Shown here piece by piece: positions 42,446-52,064 of a DNA stretch of 53,374 bases (position 1 is its first letter; each line of letters starts with the position of its first letter). The translations under genes were made by a program, and so were the position numbers. The notes beneath the pieces are model-generated. The model had not been told where the DNA came from, ran no database searches, and saw only the letters and a program-made list of their open reading frames with translations. Origin of the DNA: an uncultured Prevotella sp. (lineage in GTDB: Bacteria; Bacteroidota; Bacteroidia; Bacteroidales; Bacteroidaceae); NCBI GenBank assembly GCA_934204655.1, contig CAKPZJ010000016.1, positions 1-53,374 on the forward strand, written 5' to 3'.

Positions 42446-45016
42446 TTATAGCCTGTCCATTTCCTCGCTGGCAGCACGCTCGCCCTTGTAGCGTTTCTTG
42501 TCCTTGAAAGTATATCTTACTAAGATACTGATGCGGCGACCGTCTTTGAAGTTGGTCTTGTCGAAGCTGTAGTCGGGGGCATATCGTATCTCGTGCTCCT
42601 TGGTTCCTAAGATGTTGTTGGCGCTCAGCCTAACCATCCATGCGTTATTAGCCAAATGCTTGCTGAGGCCAAGACTTATCCATAGAGCCTGGCGGACACG
42701 GTATTCTCTCATGTTACCGTCCGAATTGTAACTTATCAGCAGATACGGCATCCACTGGTGGCGTAAGTTAAGGTAGCTGTTGAACGACATAGACAGATAC
42801 GGCTTGTTGTTCTTTACCTTACTGCCGTCAGCATTGTAGAGCGACAGGTAGGTGCGCATCATATTCAGGTTGACATAAGGTTCCCAGACACCTATGTTGG
42901 TATGATAAGCTACGCTCGCGTTGATGGCAGAGTAGCGAGGAAAATTGTCGGGTCTTGATAGGGCTATCAAGGGACTGGCCTGCCGGATGATGTTGGTTGA
43001 TAGGATATAGTCCTTTATTTTCTGATAGTCTACCGAGAAGCGCAGCTGGTGCCATTGTAATGAATATGATACGTCGGTGGTATATTGTGGCAGTAGCCAT
43101 GGGTTGCCAGCCTCGATGGAATAGCGGTTGAAGTACTCCTCGCTGTTGCGAAGCTCATAGTAACTGGGCCGCTTAACTTTGGTGGTCATACTCAGCCCCA
43201 TCTCGACACTCTTTATCGGCAGCGACACTGAGAAGAAAGGGTAGAGATGGCGCTGCGTCCTGTTTACCAAGGATTCATGTGAGATGGCATTGCGGTACCG
43301 GGTGGTAAATGTCTCGTATCGCAGTCCGGCCTGAGTGACCAACTAGGCGACAGAGAAACTGCATCCTGCGAAAACGGCCCACTTGCTCTCCTCGGCATGC
43401 AGGTGGTTAGGGGTGCTGGGTTCGTCATTCTCCAAACTCTGATAGTCTTTCTTCTCGTCCACATAGCTTGCATCGCTTCCTACGTTGAACGCCAATTTCT
43501 TGCTGGCCTGGTAGGTCATCTTGATGTTGCCTGCGTAGATGTCGTGCGAGGTCTTGTTCTCGTTCTTTGCCTCATGCCGTGTTGTCAGGTTCCCACTCTC
43601 TTGGTTTACGCGACTGTCTTTGGCGTTGCGGTTTACGTAGTCAGCATTGAATGTAATCTTCCACTTGTCGGCCAAGGCTCCATTATAGAAGAGGTTGCCT
43701 ATCCATTGATTATAATTGGCATGAGACAGGATGTCGGAGTACAAATCTTCGAACAGCTTGTCGTTGTGGTGCATCTGACTGATAGAGGTGCCGCCCCATC
43801 GGTCAGTCTCTTTGGAGTATGTTAGGCTGGTGCCAACTGAATGGCCCTTAGCTAACTCCGTGCTGATGCCGCCAGTGAGGGTCTGGTTGTAATAGTTAGA
43901 TTTCCAACCCGCCATATCGCTTTCCAGGTGCCACGTATCGGTGGCTACGTTGGTTAGTTCCCTATTCGTTTGGTCAGTCTTATATCTATTGCTTGAGTTG
44001 GTGAATGACAGGAACGCGTTAACTGCGCGGGTATCATACGTTAGTTGTGTCTGTTCGGTGTCAGAGTTTCGCCGGCCTTGGCTGCTAAAGGCTGAAGCAC
44101 GGCCCCCTAACCCTCCGGCGACCTTATGGCGCAAGTTGATTTTTATGACGGCATGGGTGTCGGCATCGTATTCCACGCCAGGGTTACTGATAATCTCTAC
44201 CGTCGAGATGTCTCGTGAGTTCAAACGACTCAGTTCGCTATTGTTTCTCAACCTCCTATTGCCGATATACACCTCTGCGCGACCTCGGCCGAATACCGTG
44301 TAGCTTCCATCGCTGCCTGATACGGTGGGCAACTGGGCTACGACCTCGTCGGCGTTGCCAAAATCACTCAGCGAAGACCGTTGGATGTCCACTATAAGGT
44401 TGGTGCCGTCGGTCTTATAGATTTTATGGTGACCTTTGACGACAACTTTCTGTAGACTTATCGTTGCCTCTTTTAGAGCAATCGTTCCTATCGCGCCCGT
44501 GCCATAGGTATGGCAGACTGTCGTATAGCCTACGCAGCTCACCTTTACGATGGCGGCATTCTCCTCGCACGGAATTACAAACTGGCCGTCCTCGTTGGTT
44601 GTGCCACCCGTGATGAAGCTGGAGTCTCGGGCATTGAGCAAGCAGACATTGGCATATTCGATGGGGCGGTGGCGAGCATCTATGATACGGCCTGTCATCT
44701 TGGTGGGAGCTTTCTGCGTACATTCGACAATGATAGTGTTGCCCAACTGCGTCATCTTGATGGGATAGAAACCTATCAGCTGACGTATGGCATCGGGGAC
44801 ACTCATGTTATGGATGCTCTTGGTAACCTTAAAATCTTCCAACTCATTGTACAAAAAGTTGATGGCATACTTGTCCTGGGCCACATTCAAGTCTTTCAGT
44901 GCCGCAGCAAATGATACATTATTATATTGTCGGGTAATGCGCTGGGCCATCGCTGACGGGTAGCAGCAGATAGCCCACAGCATTACCAATAGGATTTTTA
45001 TCTTTCTCGTTGCCAT
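42446..45016 (-). pseudogene. TonB-dependent receptor (STN and outer-membrane barrel type 3) interrupted by an in-frame amber codon
   Basis: One continuous frame of 857 codons. Codons 1-557 encode a signal peptide (ends SAMAQ), a STN/secretin-like domain (FAALKDLNVAQDKYAINFLY), a carboxypeptidase-regulatory domain (GRIIDARHRPIEYANV), the plug (VVAQLPTVSGSDGSYTVFGR, VEIISNPGVEYDA) and the first half of the barrel. Codon 558, at 43345-43343, is TAG; the frame then continues at once with LVTQAGLRYETF, the usual strand of this family, to the native end. A single-base change (for example AAG or CAG to TAG) is the simplest cause. The 557-residue product would lack half the barrel. Amber suppression cannot be excluded. 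The STN domain suggests it once signalled to an anti-sigma factor, but no such gene is adjacent. Confidence 0.85.
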
Positions 45017-45106
45017 ATATTCCTTATTCTTCGCTCTTTTTTCATTATTGTCTACTATTACTACAGTTCAGGAGAGCAAAAAACTAAGTCAGGCGCTCAC
45101 TTTTTT

Positions 45107-45114
45107 CAAAAATA
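45107..45114 (-). promoter_or_regulatory. -7 element of the TonB receptor gene
   Basis: TATTTTTG on the minus strand; the -33 box is weak. Leader about 90 nt before ATG 45016. Confidence 0.45.
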
Positions 45115-45308
45115 ATATTGCTGTCCGCTAAAACTTAAAACAGCATAAATTCCCTATCCGAGTACCAGTAAATAGGCGTTGCAGATGTTTTTCCTAAAGT
45201 AAGCCCCCTAGTCAAACAAAGATGGTTCTGGCGGTGCTTTTTTACGCTACAAAGGAATGGAAAAAAGGGAGGATGGCGAAAAGAGTGAGTCAAGGTCATA
45301 AGAAGCGC

Positions 45309-45479
45309 GCCTCGAAGAGGCAATGCGTCCATAGACCAGGGCAAGCGTAGTGACACCCTGGGCATTGAAAACAAAAAAATATACGCCTTGAAAAGGTAAA
45401 AGTATATCCCCCTGCTATTATACTTTTGCCTTTTCAAGGCGTGTAGCCCCGAGCTATAGAGGCGTTAGGCTTGCAGCCT
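45309..45479. repeat. cluster of four hairpins
   Basis: In order: GCCTC/GAGGC (45309-45321); CCAGGG/CCCTGG (45336-45361); a 24-bp arm pair (45383-45442, see terminator); AGGCT/AGCCT (45467-45479). Such a chain is unlike ordinary intergenic DNA and may be a composite repeat element. No gene is seen in 45115-45517. Confidence 0.65.
45383..45442 (-). terminator. terminator of the transglutaminase/O-antigen-ligase operon
   Basis: Arms of 24 bases at 45383-45406 and 45419-45442 pair with only one G-U position around a 12-nt loop. On the minus strand the stem is followed by ATATTTTTTTG, a strong rho-independent signal for the operon that ends at 45518. Confidence 0.85.
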
Positions 45480-45517
45480 GTATGGAAGGACTTTGTAACA
45501 TCCCTTTTGCTGTGTCC

Positions 45518-46153
45518 TTAGTTGCCGTGATTGCGAAACTTGTCCCTGTCAGCAATCAGAGTGAGGGGAATCTTATACCAAAACAGGTTACAATAGGCTT
45601 CGGTAATCACTTTCAGCGTATTGGGATCTACAAATACATACGTGGTATAGGGCTTGCCATCGGCTGTAAACGACAGAGCGTAGATGCGCGTTCCCTCACG
45701 TATTACGTATCCGGCAGCATAGCGAGCCTTTGCCTTGTACATCCGTCGGTCGCCCTTGTCCCGTGTGTAAGGATGGAAAGTGAAAGAAGATTTGCCTTCG
45801 TATATATATTTTCCTTGTGCTTGTCTGGGCGTTAGCATGGAATATGCACCGATAGGAGGATTGGTAAAATTCTTCAAGATGAGCTTCTCTACTTGTCGTG
45901 CAGACTCCACCTCACCCACATACTTCCAGGAAAGATTCCTTATCTGAACTCCTTCGTTTTTATCTACATACCGGTCAATGTTATTCCGCAAGTTTACGAA
46001 GTTGTCATCCACACAGGTCACCTCACGACCATGCTCATAGAATCCCACTTCTCTGTTAGGTTTTGGAAAAACATCTCTTACTTGTCCTATTTGACCGAGA
46101 ATAGGGCATACAAAGTATGCCATACATCCCAATAATAAAATAAACTTCTTCAT
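45518..46153 (-). CDS. secreted protein of unknown function (211 aa), last gene of the operon
   Basis: A 211-residue protein with signal peptide (MKKFILLLGCMAYFVC ... LGQ). I do not recognise a family. The mature part has a basic Arg/Lys-rich centre (YTRDKGDRRMYKAKARYAAGY) and a C-terminal half of beta-like segments (GTRIYALSFTADGKPYTTYVFVDPNTLKVITEAYCN). Two residues, Cys in VTCVDD and the late Cys in EAYCN, could form a disulfide. It is 38 nt downstream of the previous gene and shares the operon's promoter and terminator. Confidence 0.7.
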   Translation of the reverse strand: MKKFILLLGCMAYFVCPILGQIGQVRDVFPKPNREVGFYEHGREVTCVDDNFVNLRNNIDRYVDKNEGVQIRNLSWKYVGEVESARQVEKLILKNFTNPPIGAYSMLTPRQAQGKYIYEGKSSFTFHPYTRDKGDRRMYKAKARYAAGYVIREGTRIYALSFTADGKPYTTYVFVDPNTLKVITEAYCNLFWYKIPLTLIADRDKFRNHGN

Positions 46154-46191
46154 TTTTTTAATTTGTTAGTTCATAAAAATAGTTATTATAT

Positions 46192-46932
46192 CTATGGCAG
46201 TTCTAATAGGATATGATCTAAAACTTCATCGCTTCTTTCTTTGAAATCTTCTGCCCTATAAGTAAGTACTCCATGTAATATTCCTTGCAATACATAATGC
46301 CCATTTTGGATGCCCAACTTCTTTATGTCTCCGAAGTCATCTGGAGTCTTCTGGGGACTTAGAGTCGTGGGTCGTTTATAATAATTTGATGGACTATCGC
46401 TCTTGTTTAGCTTTATTCCTGAATGAGGGCGATAGGAAACGGGAGCCCCAGACAAACTAAAACCTTTACATGTATAGTCTATTACTTCTGCACTATCTTC
46501 GTGCTCCACATAGGTTAGTTCTATTTTGACATGAGCATCATAGTTGTCCAATTGAGAATGGGTTATGAAAACTGCCTTGGATGTATCTCCTTTACAACTA
46601 TATATAGGTTGTATGGTATGGAAAATACCTACAGGTAACATAGTTCTTGAAGAAGAATTTCCCTTAGGTTTTTTACCGTTATACTTTGCCCACGGAGACG
46701 GAAGTTTTTCAGATTTTATTCTCTCTAACATCTTGTTTATTCTGTCACGATTCCACGCGATGGATTTTAGTTGATTCCAATCTATCTCATCATACTCCTT
46801 GGTAAAATCTTCTATCAATTTTATCTCTGATGGAGATAAAATCTCTTTTGTCCACCTTGGTGCTTTCTTCTGAATCTGTGCCTGCAACTGAAGACTAAAG
46901 ACACAAAATGCAATAAATATAATTCTTCTCAT
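46192..46932 (-). CDS. secreted protein of unknown function (246 aa), distant paralog of its upstream neighbour
   Basis: A 246-residue protein with signal peptide (ends near LQAQ). Its start overlaps the stop of the previous gene in TAATG, so translation is coupled. No family is recognised, but its order of features matches the 241-residue lipoprotein encoded just before: an acidic helix (LSPSEIKLIEDFTKEYDEID against MSDEEKNFWSEMSKTFYIDY), an Arg/Lys helix (NRDRINKMLERIK against TRDKKKYMDRLRK) and a beta pair (VKIELTYVEHED against IYVRLSYSRDKK). Contains a DSA triplet fitting the Bacteroidota O-glycosylation motif D(S/T)(A/I/L/V/M/T). Confidence 0.7.
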   Translation of the reverse strand: MRRIIFIAFCVFSLQLQAQIQKKAPRWTKEILSPSEIKLIEDFTKEYDEIDWNQLKSIAWNRDRINKMLERIKSEKLPSPWAKYNGKKPKGNSSSRTMLPVGIFHTIQPIYSCKGDTSKAVFITHSQLDNYDAHVKIELTYVEHEDSAEVIDYTCKGFSLSGAPVSYRPHSGIKLNKSDSPSNYYKRPTTLSPQKTPDDFGDIKKLGIQNGHYVLQGILHGVLTYRAEDFKERSDEVLDHILLELP

Positions 46933-47657
46933 TACTCTGTAAAATCAAAAGTTACATATCCTATCCATATTGCAGGTTTATAGTTCTCTATTTTTGGATT
47001 CGTAATTGTACATATTACATCATACGACCTGAAATTATCACTCCAACTTGTTAATTCTGTAGTTCCACTTATTAATTGATATATAGTTCCATGTCCTTCT
47101 ACAGTTGGTCCCGACTCAATACATACATTATTTTTTTTATCTCGGGAATAACTTAATCTCACATATATAATTAGGTCATCGTTAAATGTTCCTGCCTGTT
47201 TCTCTAAATAATATGTTTTAGGGACTGGAGTCGTTTCTGATGATGTTTTCATACGTTGGATTTTTCTCTTTCCCATTTTCCTTGCTGGGACATATAAAAG
47301 GACACCCGTTTTTCCATTATTCTTCAGAAGTTCACAGTGTTTTCTTAATCTATCCATGTACTTCTTTTTGTCTCTCGTGTAAGCTGTATTTTCTAACACC
47401 GAATAATCGATGTAGAAAGTCTTGCTCATTTCACTCCAAAAATTTTTCTCCTCATCTGACATTTTTGCCTGTGCATCTTGTGGTACTATTCCCAAATCTG
47501 AGTATCCTTTAGGGAGAGTCATCTCCGACAAATACCCTTTTTCCACTTTGCTTGCAGCCAAAGACTGAGTTTCGATTTGTTCTTCGGTCATCATCTCACT
47601 GTCACAGGCACACAAGGTTGCCAATGCCACCATCATCATTAATACTTTCTTTTTCAT
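46932..47657 (-). CDS. lipoprotein of unknown function (241 aa)
   Basis: A 241-residue lipoprotein (ATLCAC, Cys18, then DSE, an acidic surface-export-like start). A helical acidic region near residues 60-120 is followed by a basic loop (ARKMGKRKIQRMK) and beta-like strands to the end (WIGYVTFDFTE). Distantly similar to the next gene's product (see there). It begins 12 nt after the O-antigen-ligase-like gene and its stop codon overlaps the following start. Confidence 0.7.
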   Translation of the reverse strand: MKKKVLMMMVALATLCACDSEMMTEEQIETQSLAASKVEKGYLSEMTLPKGYSDLGIVPQDAQAKMSDEEKNFWSEMSKTFYIDYSVLENTAYTRDKKKYMDRLRKHCELLKNNGKTGVLLYVPARKMGKRKIQRMKTSSETTPVPKTYYLEKQAGTFNDDLIIYVRLSYSRDKKNNVCIESGPTVEGHGTIYQLISGTTELTSWSDNFRSYDVICTITNPKIENYKPAIWIGYVTFDFTE

Positions 47658-47669
47658 TTTTCCTTAATT

Positions 47670-49277
47670 TTAATTTGTTAATATATAGTTATTATTTAAG
47701 ATAAATTTCATTTTACTTTTTATATCCTCCACATCCGCAGATGGAACTTTTACTTTCTTCCGCAAAATCTGAAGAGCCAGCTTCCTTGCCTCCTGTTGCA
47801 AGTCTTGTTTCTGTTTCACTTGTACTAACTGATAGAGAGGCTCAAAACGCGATGGACACATATTGTGGGCTTGCATGAGGTGTTGCTCTGCTTGCACGTA
47901 TTCTCCCAACTCTATATAGTTAAGCCCCAACAAGAGTTCAAGGTCATAATCTGCCCAATAGTTAGTACATTCTTGTGCAATGGCCATCGATCTTTGGTAT
48001 TGTCCGCGCAAATGGAGTTCTGCGGCATAATTGTATAGGAAGTAAGGGTCGCAGCCTTTCACGGTATAAAGCGATTCATATTCGCTCAACATATCTTTCC
48101 CTGCTACGGCGTGAGCGTACGCCTTTGCCCAGCGGGTTTCAGTATGATAACGATAGGCAACCGATAAGAGTAGACCGAGCGAAATAGTACCAAGAATCAG
48201 AGCTACTATATAGCGATGATTCACTAATCTTTGTTCTAACACTTTTCGTTTCTCCTCGCCAAGCAAAATGACGATATCCGTTGCTATCATAAGCCATGTA
48301 AACGGATAGGTGGTGGGATAAGAGAACAAGGAGAATACCACCAACGCAACAAGGGAGAAAAGGGCTGTGGTCTTCTCGCGAGTCTTCTGTTGAAAGTAGA
48401 GACGGAGTATGGTATAGATAAGAGCCGACAAGAGCAGACAACCCAATAGTCCATAGCGTACTGCTATCTCCAATGGTTCACAGAAGAGATGCTTTACATT
48501 GTCTGCCACATAGGCATCCTTGCTGTCTGCGTGTTGCTGCAGATAGGCTGCCTGGTAGTCCATATATTCTTTCTCCACTGCATTGTACCCATGCCCGAAG
48601 AGTGGGGCATCCTTGAACATCTCTATACCATTCTTCCAAATGAGCCATCGTCCGTCTGCGGAATCCTGCTTTTGGATATATCCCCATGAGAGTATGGCAA
48701 CACTTGACAATGTAAGCAAGACTATACAGAGCGTTCTTCGCCACCTATTCTTCGGTCGATAAACTATGATAAGGTAGAGGAATGCAAGTACCAACAGCGT
48801 TACCCATCCTGCGCGAGAACAAGAGAGTAATACGCCCAACGCCATCACAGTAACAGCAATTCTTCCAAGCAGTCGCAGTCTTTTGTCTATTTCAGAACAA
48901 AGATATATAGCAAACGGAAGGGCGATACATAAGCAGGAAACATAGCCGGCTACATTGTCGAAGGTACCCGTCACTACGTTTCCCATTACATCAGGATACT
49001 CCTTGGCAAACTGTAGCAGTCCTACGACAGTTTCGACAACGCCAGCTAAAACAAGGATAATACTACATTGTCTGATAGAGAATTTTGCTTTGACATCCTC
49101 ACGCATCCATTTGATGGGCAGGAAAAGTCCTGCCACACCAACTACGATATAGAGTGCCAACCACTTAGGCAATATCTTGGGTTCTATGAAAGAACTGAAA
49201 GATATAAAGACGCTGCCTATCACAGCTAATAGAAAGACTATGTTCCACATCCGTACCATGCACTTCCTTACAAACAT
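47670..49277 (-). CDS. O-antigen ligase/polymerase-like membrane protein with C-terminal TPR region
   Basis: ATG 49277 overlaps the previous stop in TAATG, so the start at 49277 is preferred to a TTG at 49286. The 535-residue product has ten or more membrane helices in residues 8-370 and the Wzy_C/WaaL-like periplasmic loop ADGRWLIWKNGIEMFKDAPLFGHG, in which the Arg and the HG are conserved in O-antigen ligases and in related O-oligosaccharyltransferases. Residues about 390-535 are TPR-like (YNYAAELHLRGQYQRSMAIAQE, LLGLNYIELGEYVQAEQHLMQA). It may transfer a lipid-linked glycan to a lipid or protein acceptor at the outer face of the inner membrane; the neighbouring secreted proteins are candidate acceptors, which is inference. 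Confidence 0.8.
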   Translation of the reverse strand: MFVRKCMVRMWNIVFLLAVIGSVFISFSSFIEPKILPKWLALYIVVGVAGLFLPIKWMREDVKAKFSIRQCSIILVLAGVVETVVGLLQFAKEYPDVMGNVVTGTFDNVAGYVSCLCIALPFAIYLCSEIDKRLRLLGRIAVTVMALGVLLSCSRAGWVTLLVLAFLYLIIVYRPKNRWRRTLCIVLLTLSSVAILSWGYIQKQDSADGRWLIWKNGIEMFKDAPLFGHGYNAVEKEYMDYQAAYLQQHADSKDAYVADNVKHLFCEPLEIAVRYGLLGCLLLSALIYTILRLYFQQKTREKTTALFSLVALVVFSLFSYPTTYPFTWLMIATDIVILLGEEKRKVLEQRLVNHRYIVALILGTISLGLLLSVAYRYHTETRWAKAYAHAVAGKDMLSEYESLYTVKGCDPYFLYNYAAELHLRGQYQRSMAIAQECTNYWADYDLELLLGLNYIELGEYVQAEQHLMQAHNMCPSRFEPLYQLVQVKQKQDLQQEARKLALQILRKKVKVPSADVEDIKSKMKFILNNNYILTN

Positions 49278-51244
49278 TACCACCAAATTTGCTGTCCATT
49301 CTCATAGGTAAAGACACGCTCCTCTCTTCCTCGTGTGGCATTGTGCAGGAGCAGCAAAGTACCTTGAGGCACATTGTCTACAAAGAGTACACCGTCGCGC
49401 GTACCTTTTATATTACTAAGGAGTGTCCATCCTTCTTTCTCCCAATAGTATAACTCGTAGTTATCACCTTCGTAGATAAAGTTACCGTCGTTACGCGGTA
49501 CAAAGCGAATCTCCTTTAGGTTGACTGGCTTGTCAAATTCTACGGCCCCCCATGGAGTTTCGTTGCCAGAGAGAATGTAAGAGGTGAGCACATTGCGGTC
49601 GTACATCTTTTCTGGTCCATGGTCTTTGTCACCTTTCTGCCCATATTTGTTGGGTAGTATCTTAGGACGGTTTCCTTCGGTGTCGTATATCTGTATTTCT
49701 GCCATATTACCATGGTTTCCCTTCGGACCTACATAGCGGAAATATTTATACTCACCTTTATAGTTAACCGAGAGACTATGGTAGCGGCTTTCTGTAATGC
49801 CCTGTATTCTGCCAATGGTGAGCGAATCGTTAAAATCTTTAGAGTTGGCTACCTGGAACACACCACCGTTTAGTCCCAAACAATATTCCTGTTGTTCCTG
49901 CGATAAGGAGTATTTACGAATAAGTCGCACCTTTTCTTTCTTCTTGTCAGCACGCAAAGGTCTTACCACTCCCGACAGTTCCAAAACAAAGGCATCACCT
50001 GCCGGAATCATTTCACCGTCATTGCTTACCACAATGGGCAGATAGGCTATGCCACGTCCCATCTTCGGAAAAACAATCTTGCCGTCCTTTGCTTGCGCGA
50101 AAGCGACAGGAATCCAATCGGCATTATCAAACACTGCGAGGTAAATCCACCGATATTTTTCAACATCAATGTCCTTGTACAAGTTGATGCTCACGTCCGA
50201 CGTTTCTGTGTATAGGTCGGTCACATCGTAGATACATTCGTTTTGGAAACACTCTGGGATTACATGTGTTGCATCTTTAGCAATGTCCGCCATCTCTGCC
50301 TGTTTTTCAAAAGTGTGGCGATATACCTTGGGAAGTTTATGGTCGGGGCGGAAGCCGAAATGGTCACCGAGGCGTTCATTTAGTCCGAAAGGGAGAAAAG
50401 TGTTGTCGTCCGTAAAGACAACTCCCCACGAGTGACCCATAGAACGATTACCCCACTGGGGAACAAAATCGATAGTAGAAGGAATACCCGCTGCTCTCAA
50501 CTGTGCCACGTTACGCATAGCGTTCATGTCGCAGTTGCCAATCCTCATCTTTAAGAGTGAGCAAAGCGAGAAATCTGGGAGAAACTGGTTAGGAATATAG
50601 ATGTAGGTGTTGAATTTCTGATTAAGTTGGCTGTAGATGTAGTTTTTGAAGAATCTGTTAGACTGCGACAGTCGGAACCTTTCCGTACTTTTCCTGTATT
50701 TCTCGGCGTACTCCGCTCGCCAAGGGCTTAGCGGTTCATGACCGATACGATAGGGGAGCACATAATGGCAGAACTGAGAGAAAGACACATCGCGGTTCCA
50801 AGGCTTGTCCCAAGCGTCAAACGCCTCGTTTATCTGTTGTATCAGATATTCAGCAGTTACGTTTTCTGTGTCGTAAACTTTTGTAAAGTCTACTTCAAAG
50901 GGACCGTATTTCGCAGATGCCGAATCGTAAGCTGCCTTGTGAAAATCATTTTTTCTGTCAGCATAATGGGTAAATATGCTGTCCATATGGGATTGGAATG
51001 TTATGATACGGCTGCTCTCCAACGAGTAGTGAGCATCCATATTCTCCAAAAGGAATTTGGCAGCTTCCTGTTTTCGTATATCCTCTTTAAAGGAGGCAAG
51101 TACTTTCTTACGGAGATTGTCTATCTGTTTTCCTTTTACAGTTGTTTCTGTTTTAATGGATGTATATATAGTATTTGCTCCTATGTTTTTACATATAAAA
51201 CATAGTATTACTATAGTAATGGTACTTTTAAGTATTATTCTCAT
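49277..51244 (-). CDS. secreted transglutaminase-like protein with discoidin-like C-terminus
   Basis: A 655-residue protein with signal peptide (cleaved near IGANT). A helical N-terminal region (30-200) precedes a transglutaminase-like core: Cys238 in RIGNCDMNAMRN, His271 in SMGHSWGVVF and an Asn/Asp further on, the order Cys-His-Asp of the papain-like transglutaminase/protease fold. A middle beta domain (SVWEYRWIYLAVFD type) and a C-terminal F5/8C-like region (ITESRYHSLSVNYKGEYKYFRY, MYDRNVLTSYI, VEFDKPVNLKEIRFVPRND) complete it. Such proteins are peptidases, cross-linkers or amidases; which one cannot be read. First gene of the operon, with a very good promoter at 51313-51343. Confidence 0.82.
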   Translation of the reverse strand: MRIILKSTITIVILCFICKNIGANTIYTSIKTETTVKGKQIDNLRKKVLASFKEDIRKQEAAKFLLENMDAHYSLESSRIITFQSHMDSIFTHYADRKNDFHKAAYDSASAKYGPFEVDFTKVYDTENVTAEYLIQQINEAFDAWDKPWNRDVSFSQFCHYVLPYRIGHEPLSPWRAEYAEKYRKSTERFRLSQSNRFFKNYIYSQLNQKFNTYIYIPNQFLPDFSLCSLLKMRIGNCDMNAMRNVAQLRAAGIPSTIDFVPQWGNRSMGHSWGVVFTDDNTFLPFGLNERLGDHFGFRPDHKLPKVYRHTFEKQAEMADIAKDATHVIPECFQNECIYDVTDLYTETSDVSINLYKDIDVEKYRWIYLAVFDNADWIPVAFAQAKDGKIVFPKMGRGIAYLPIVVSNDGEMIPAGDAFVLELSGVVRPLRADKKKEKVRLIRKYSLSQEQQEYCLGLNGGVFQVANSKDFNDSLTIGRIQGITESRYHSLSVNYKGEYKYFRYVGPKGNHGNMAEIQIYDTEGNRPKILPNKYGQKGDKDHGPEKMYDRNVLTSYILSGNETPWGAVEFDKPVNLKEIRFVPRNDGNFIYEGDNYELYYWEKEGWTLLSNIKGTRDGVLFVDNVPQGTLLLLHNATRGREERVFTYENGQQIWW

Positions 51245-51312
51245 TTATAGTTTAGGTCTTTGTTTATAGATTAAATATAAGCAGTTTATCTGCTGCGAAC
51301 TCTTTTCTTTCG

Positions 51313-51343
51313 CAAAGATAGTAAAAAGAATTGTGGGCACAAA
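51313..51343 (-). promoter_or_regulatory. promoter of the transglutaminase/O-antigen-ligase operon
   Basis: On the minus strand TTTG (51343-51340) and TATCTTTG (51320-51313), 19 nt apart. Leader about 65 nt. The stretch 51344-51690 contains no recognisable gene. Confidence 0.75.
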
Positions 51344-51692
51344 GAAATGGAAATAAATATTTTTCTATTCTTTTACCAATAAAAATTGGAAACGAGGACT
51401 TATCCACATTCCAAAATGATAGGCAATTCACGATGGGCGTATGTCTCTCCGTATCTACCAGCTTTAGCCATAATCCCTATAGCACCAGTTCTTTGTATCC
51501 AGGCCTTGACAGAAAGCACAAAGTTGTTGCTGCCTGCTGCATTTCTTCTTTCTGTTCCAATGGGAATGTTAAGGGGTAGGGTGGCGTTCAGTTGCAGGCC
51601 AAACCGGGGCAGTTAGGGGCTCTATCGTGGCCCTCTCTATGGGCGTAAATGTAACTATTTCAGTCGTTTCGTGAAAAAAAATGACGAAAAAG

Positions 51693-51723
51693 TTGGCTGA
51701 TTGGTAAATAAGGTGTAATTTTG
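51693..51723 (+). promoter_or_regulatory. promoter of rpsU-xerC-hpf
   Basis: TTG (51693-51695) and TAATTTTG (51716-51723) with 20 nt between; leader about 60 nt. Confidence 0.72.
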
Positions 51724-51790
51724 CATCCGCTAATAATGGGCGCTATGGCCCTGAGGCATAAGTTTAACAAAATATTAATAACAACAAAAC

Positions 51791-51982
51791 ATGATTATTG
51801 TACCAGTAAAAGATGGTGAGAACATCGAAAGAGCTCTCAAAAAATTCAAGAGAAAATTCGAAAAGACAGGTGTTATCAAGGAACTTCGCTCTCGTCAGCA
51901 GTTCAATAAGCCTTCTGTTTTGAAGCGTCTCAAGATGGAGCACGCCATCTACGTACAGAAGCTGCGTCAGGAAGAGAAATAA
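51791..51982 (+). CDS. rpsU: 30S ribosomal protein S21
   Basis: A 63-residue basic protein of the exact family size, with MIIVPVKDGENIERALKKFK at the start and the conserved GVIKELRSRQQFNKPS centre. bS21 binds the small subunit near the anti-Shine-Dalgarno end of 16S rRNA; in Bacteroidota it helps hide that sequence (known from Flavobacterium ribosomes). No Shine-Dalgarno sequence precedes this gene. It heads the conserved order rpsU-xerC-hpf. Confidence 0.96.
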   Translation: MIIVPVKDGENIERALKKFKRKFEKTGVIKELRSRQQFNKPSVLKRLKMEHAIYVQKLRQEEK

Positions 51983-52064
51983 ATTTTTCTCTCTCTGAAT
52001 TTTGGTAGTTTGAATTATTTTCCGTATATTCGTTGCCGAAAACAATAGCTAAGTAGGCACGGGA

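Noticed and set aside
45421..45428. Plus-strand promoter TACTTTTG inside the long hairpin
   Set aside because: It matches the -7 consensus but lies in a terminator arm and no plus-strand gene follows; noted only as a possibility.
51344..51690. Coding content between the transglutaminase operon and rpsU
   Set aside because: Short frames only, with no signal, motif or promoter to support them.
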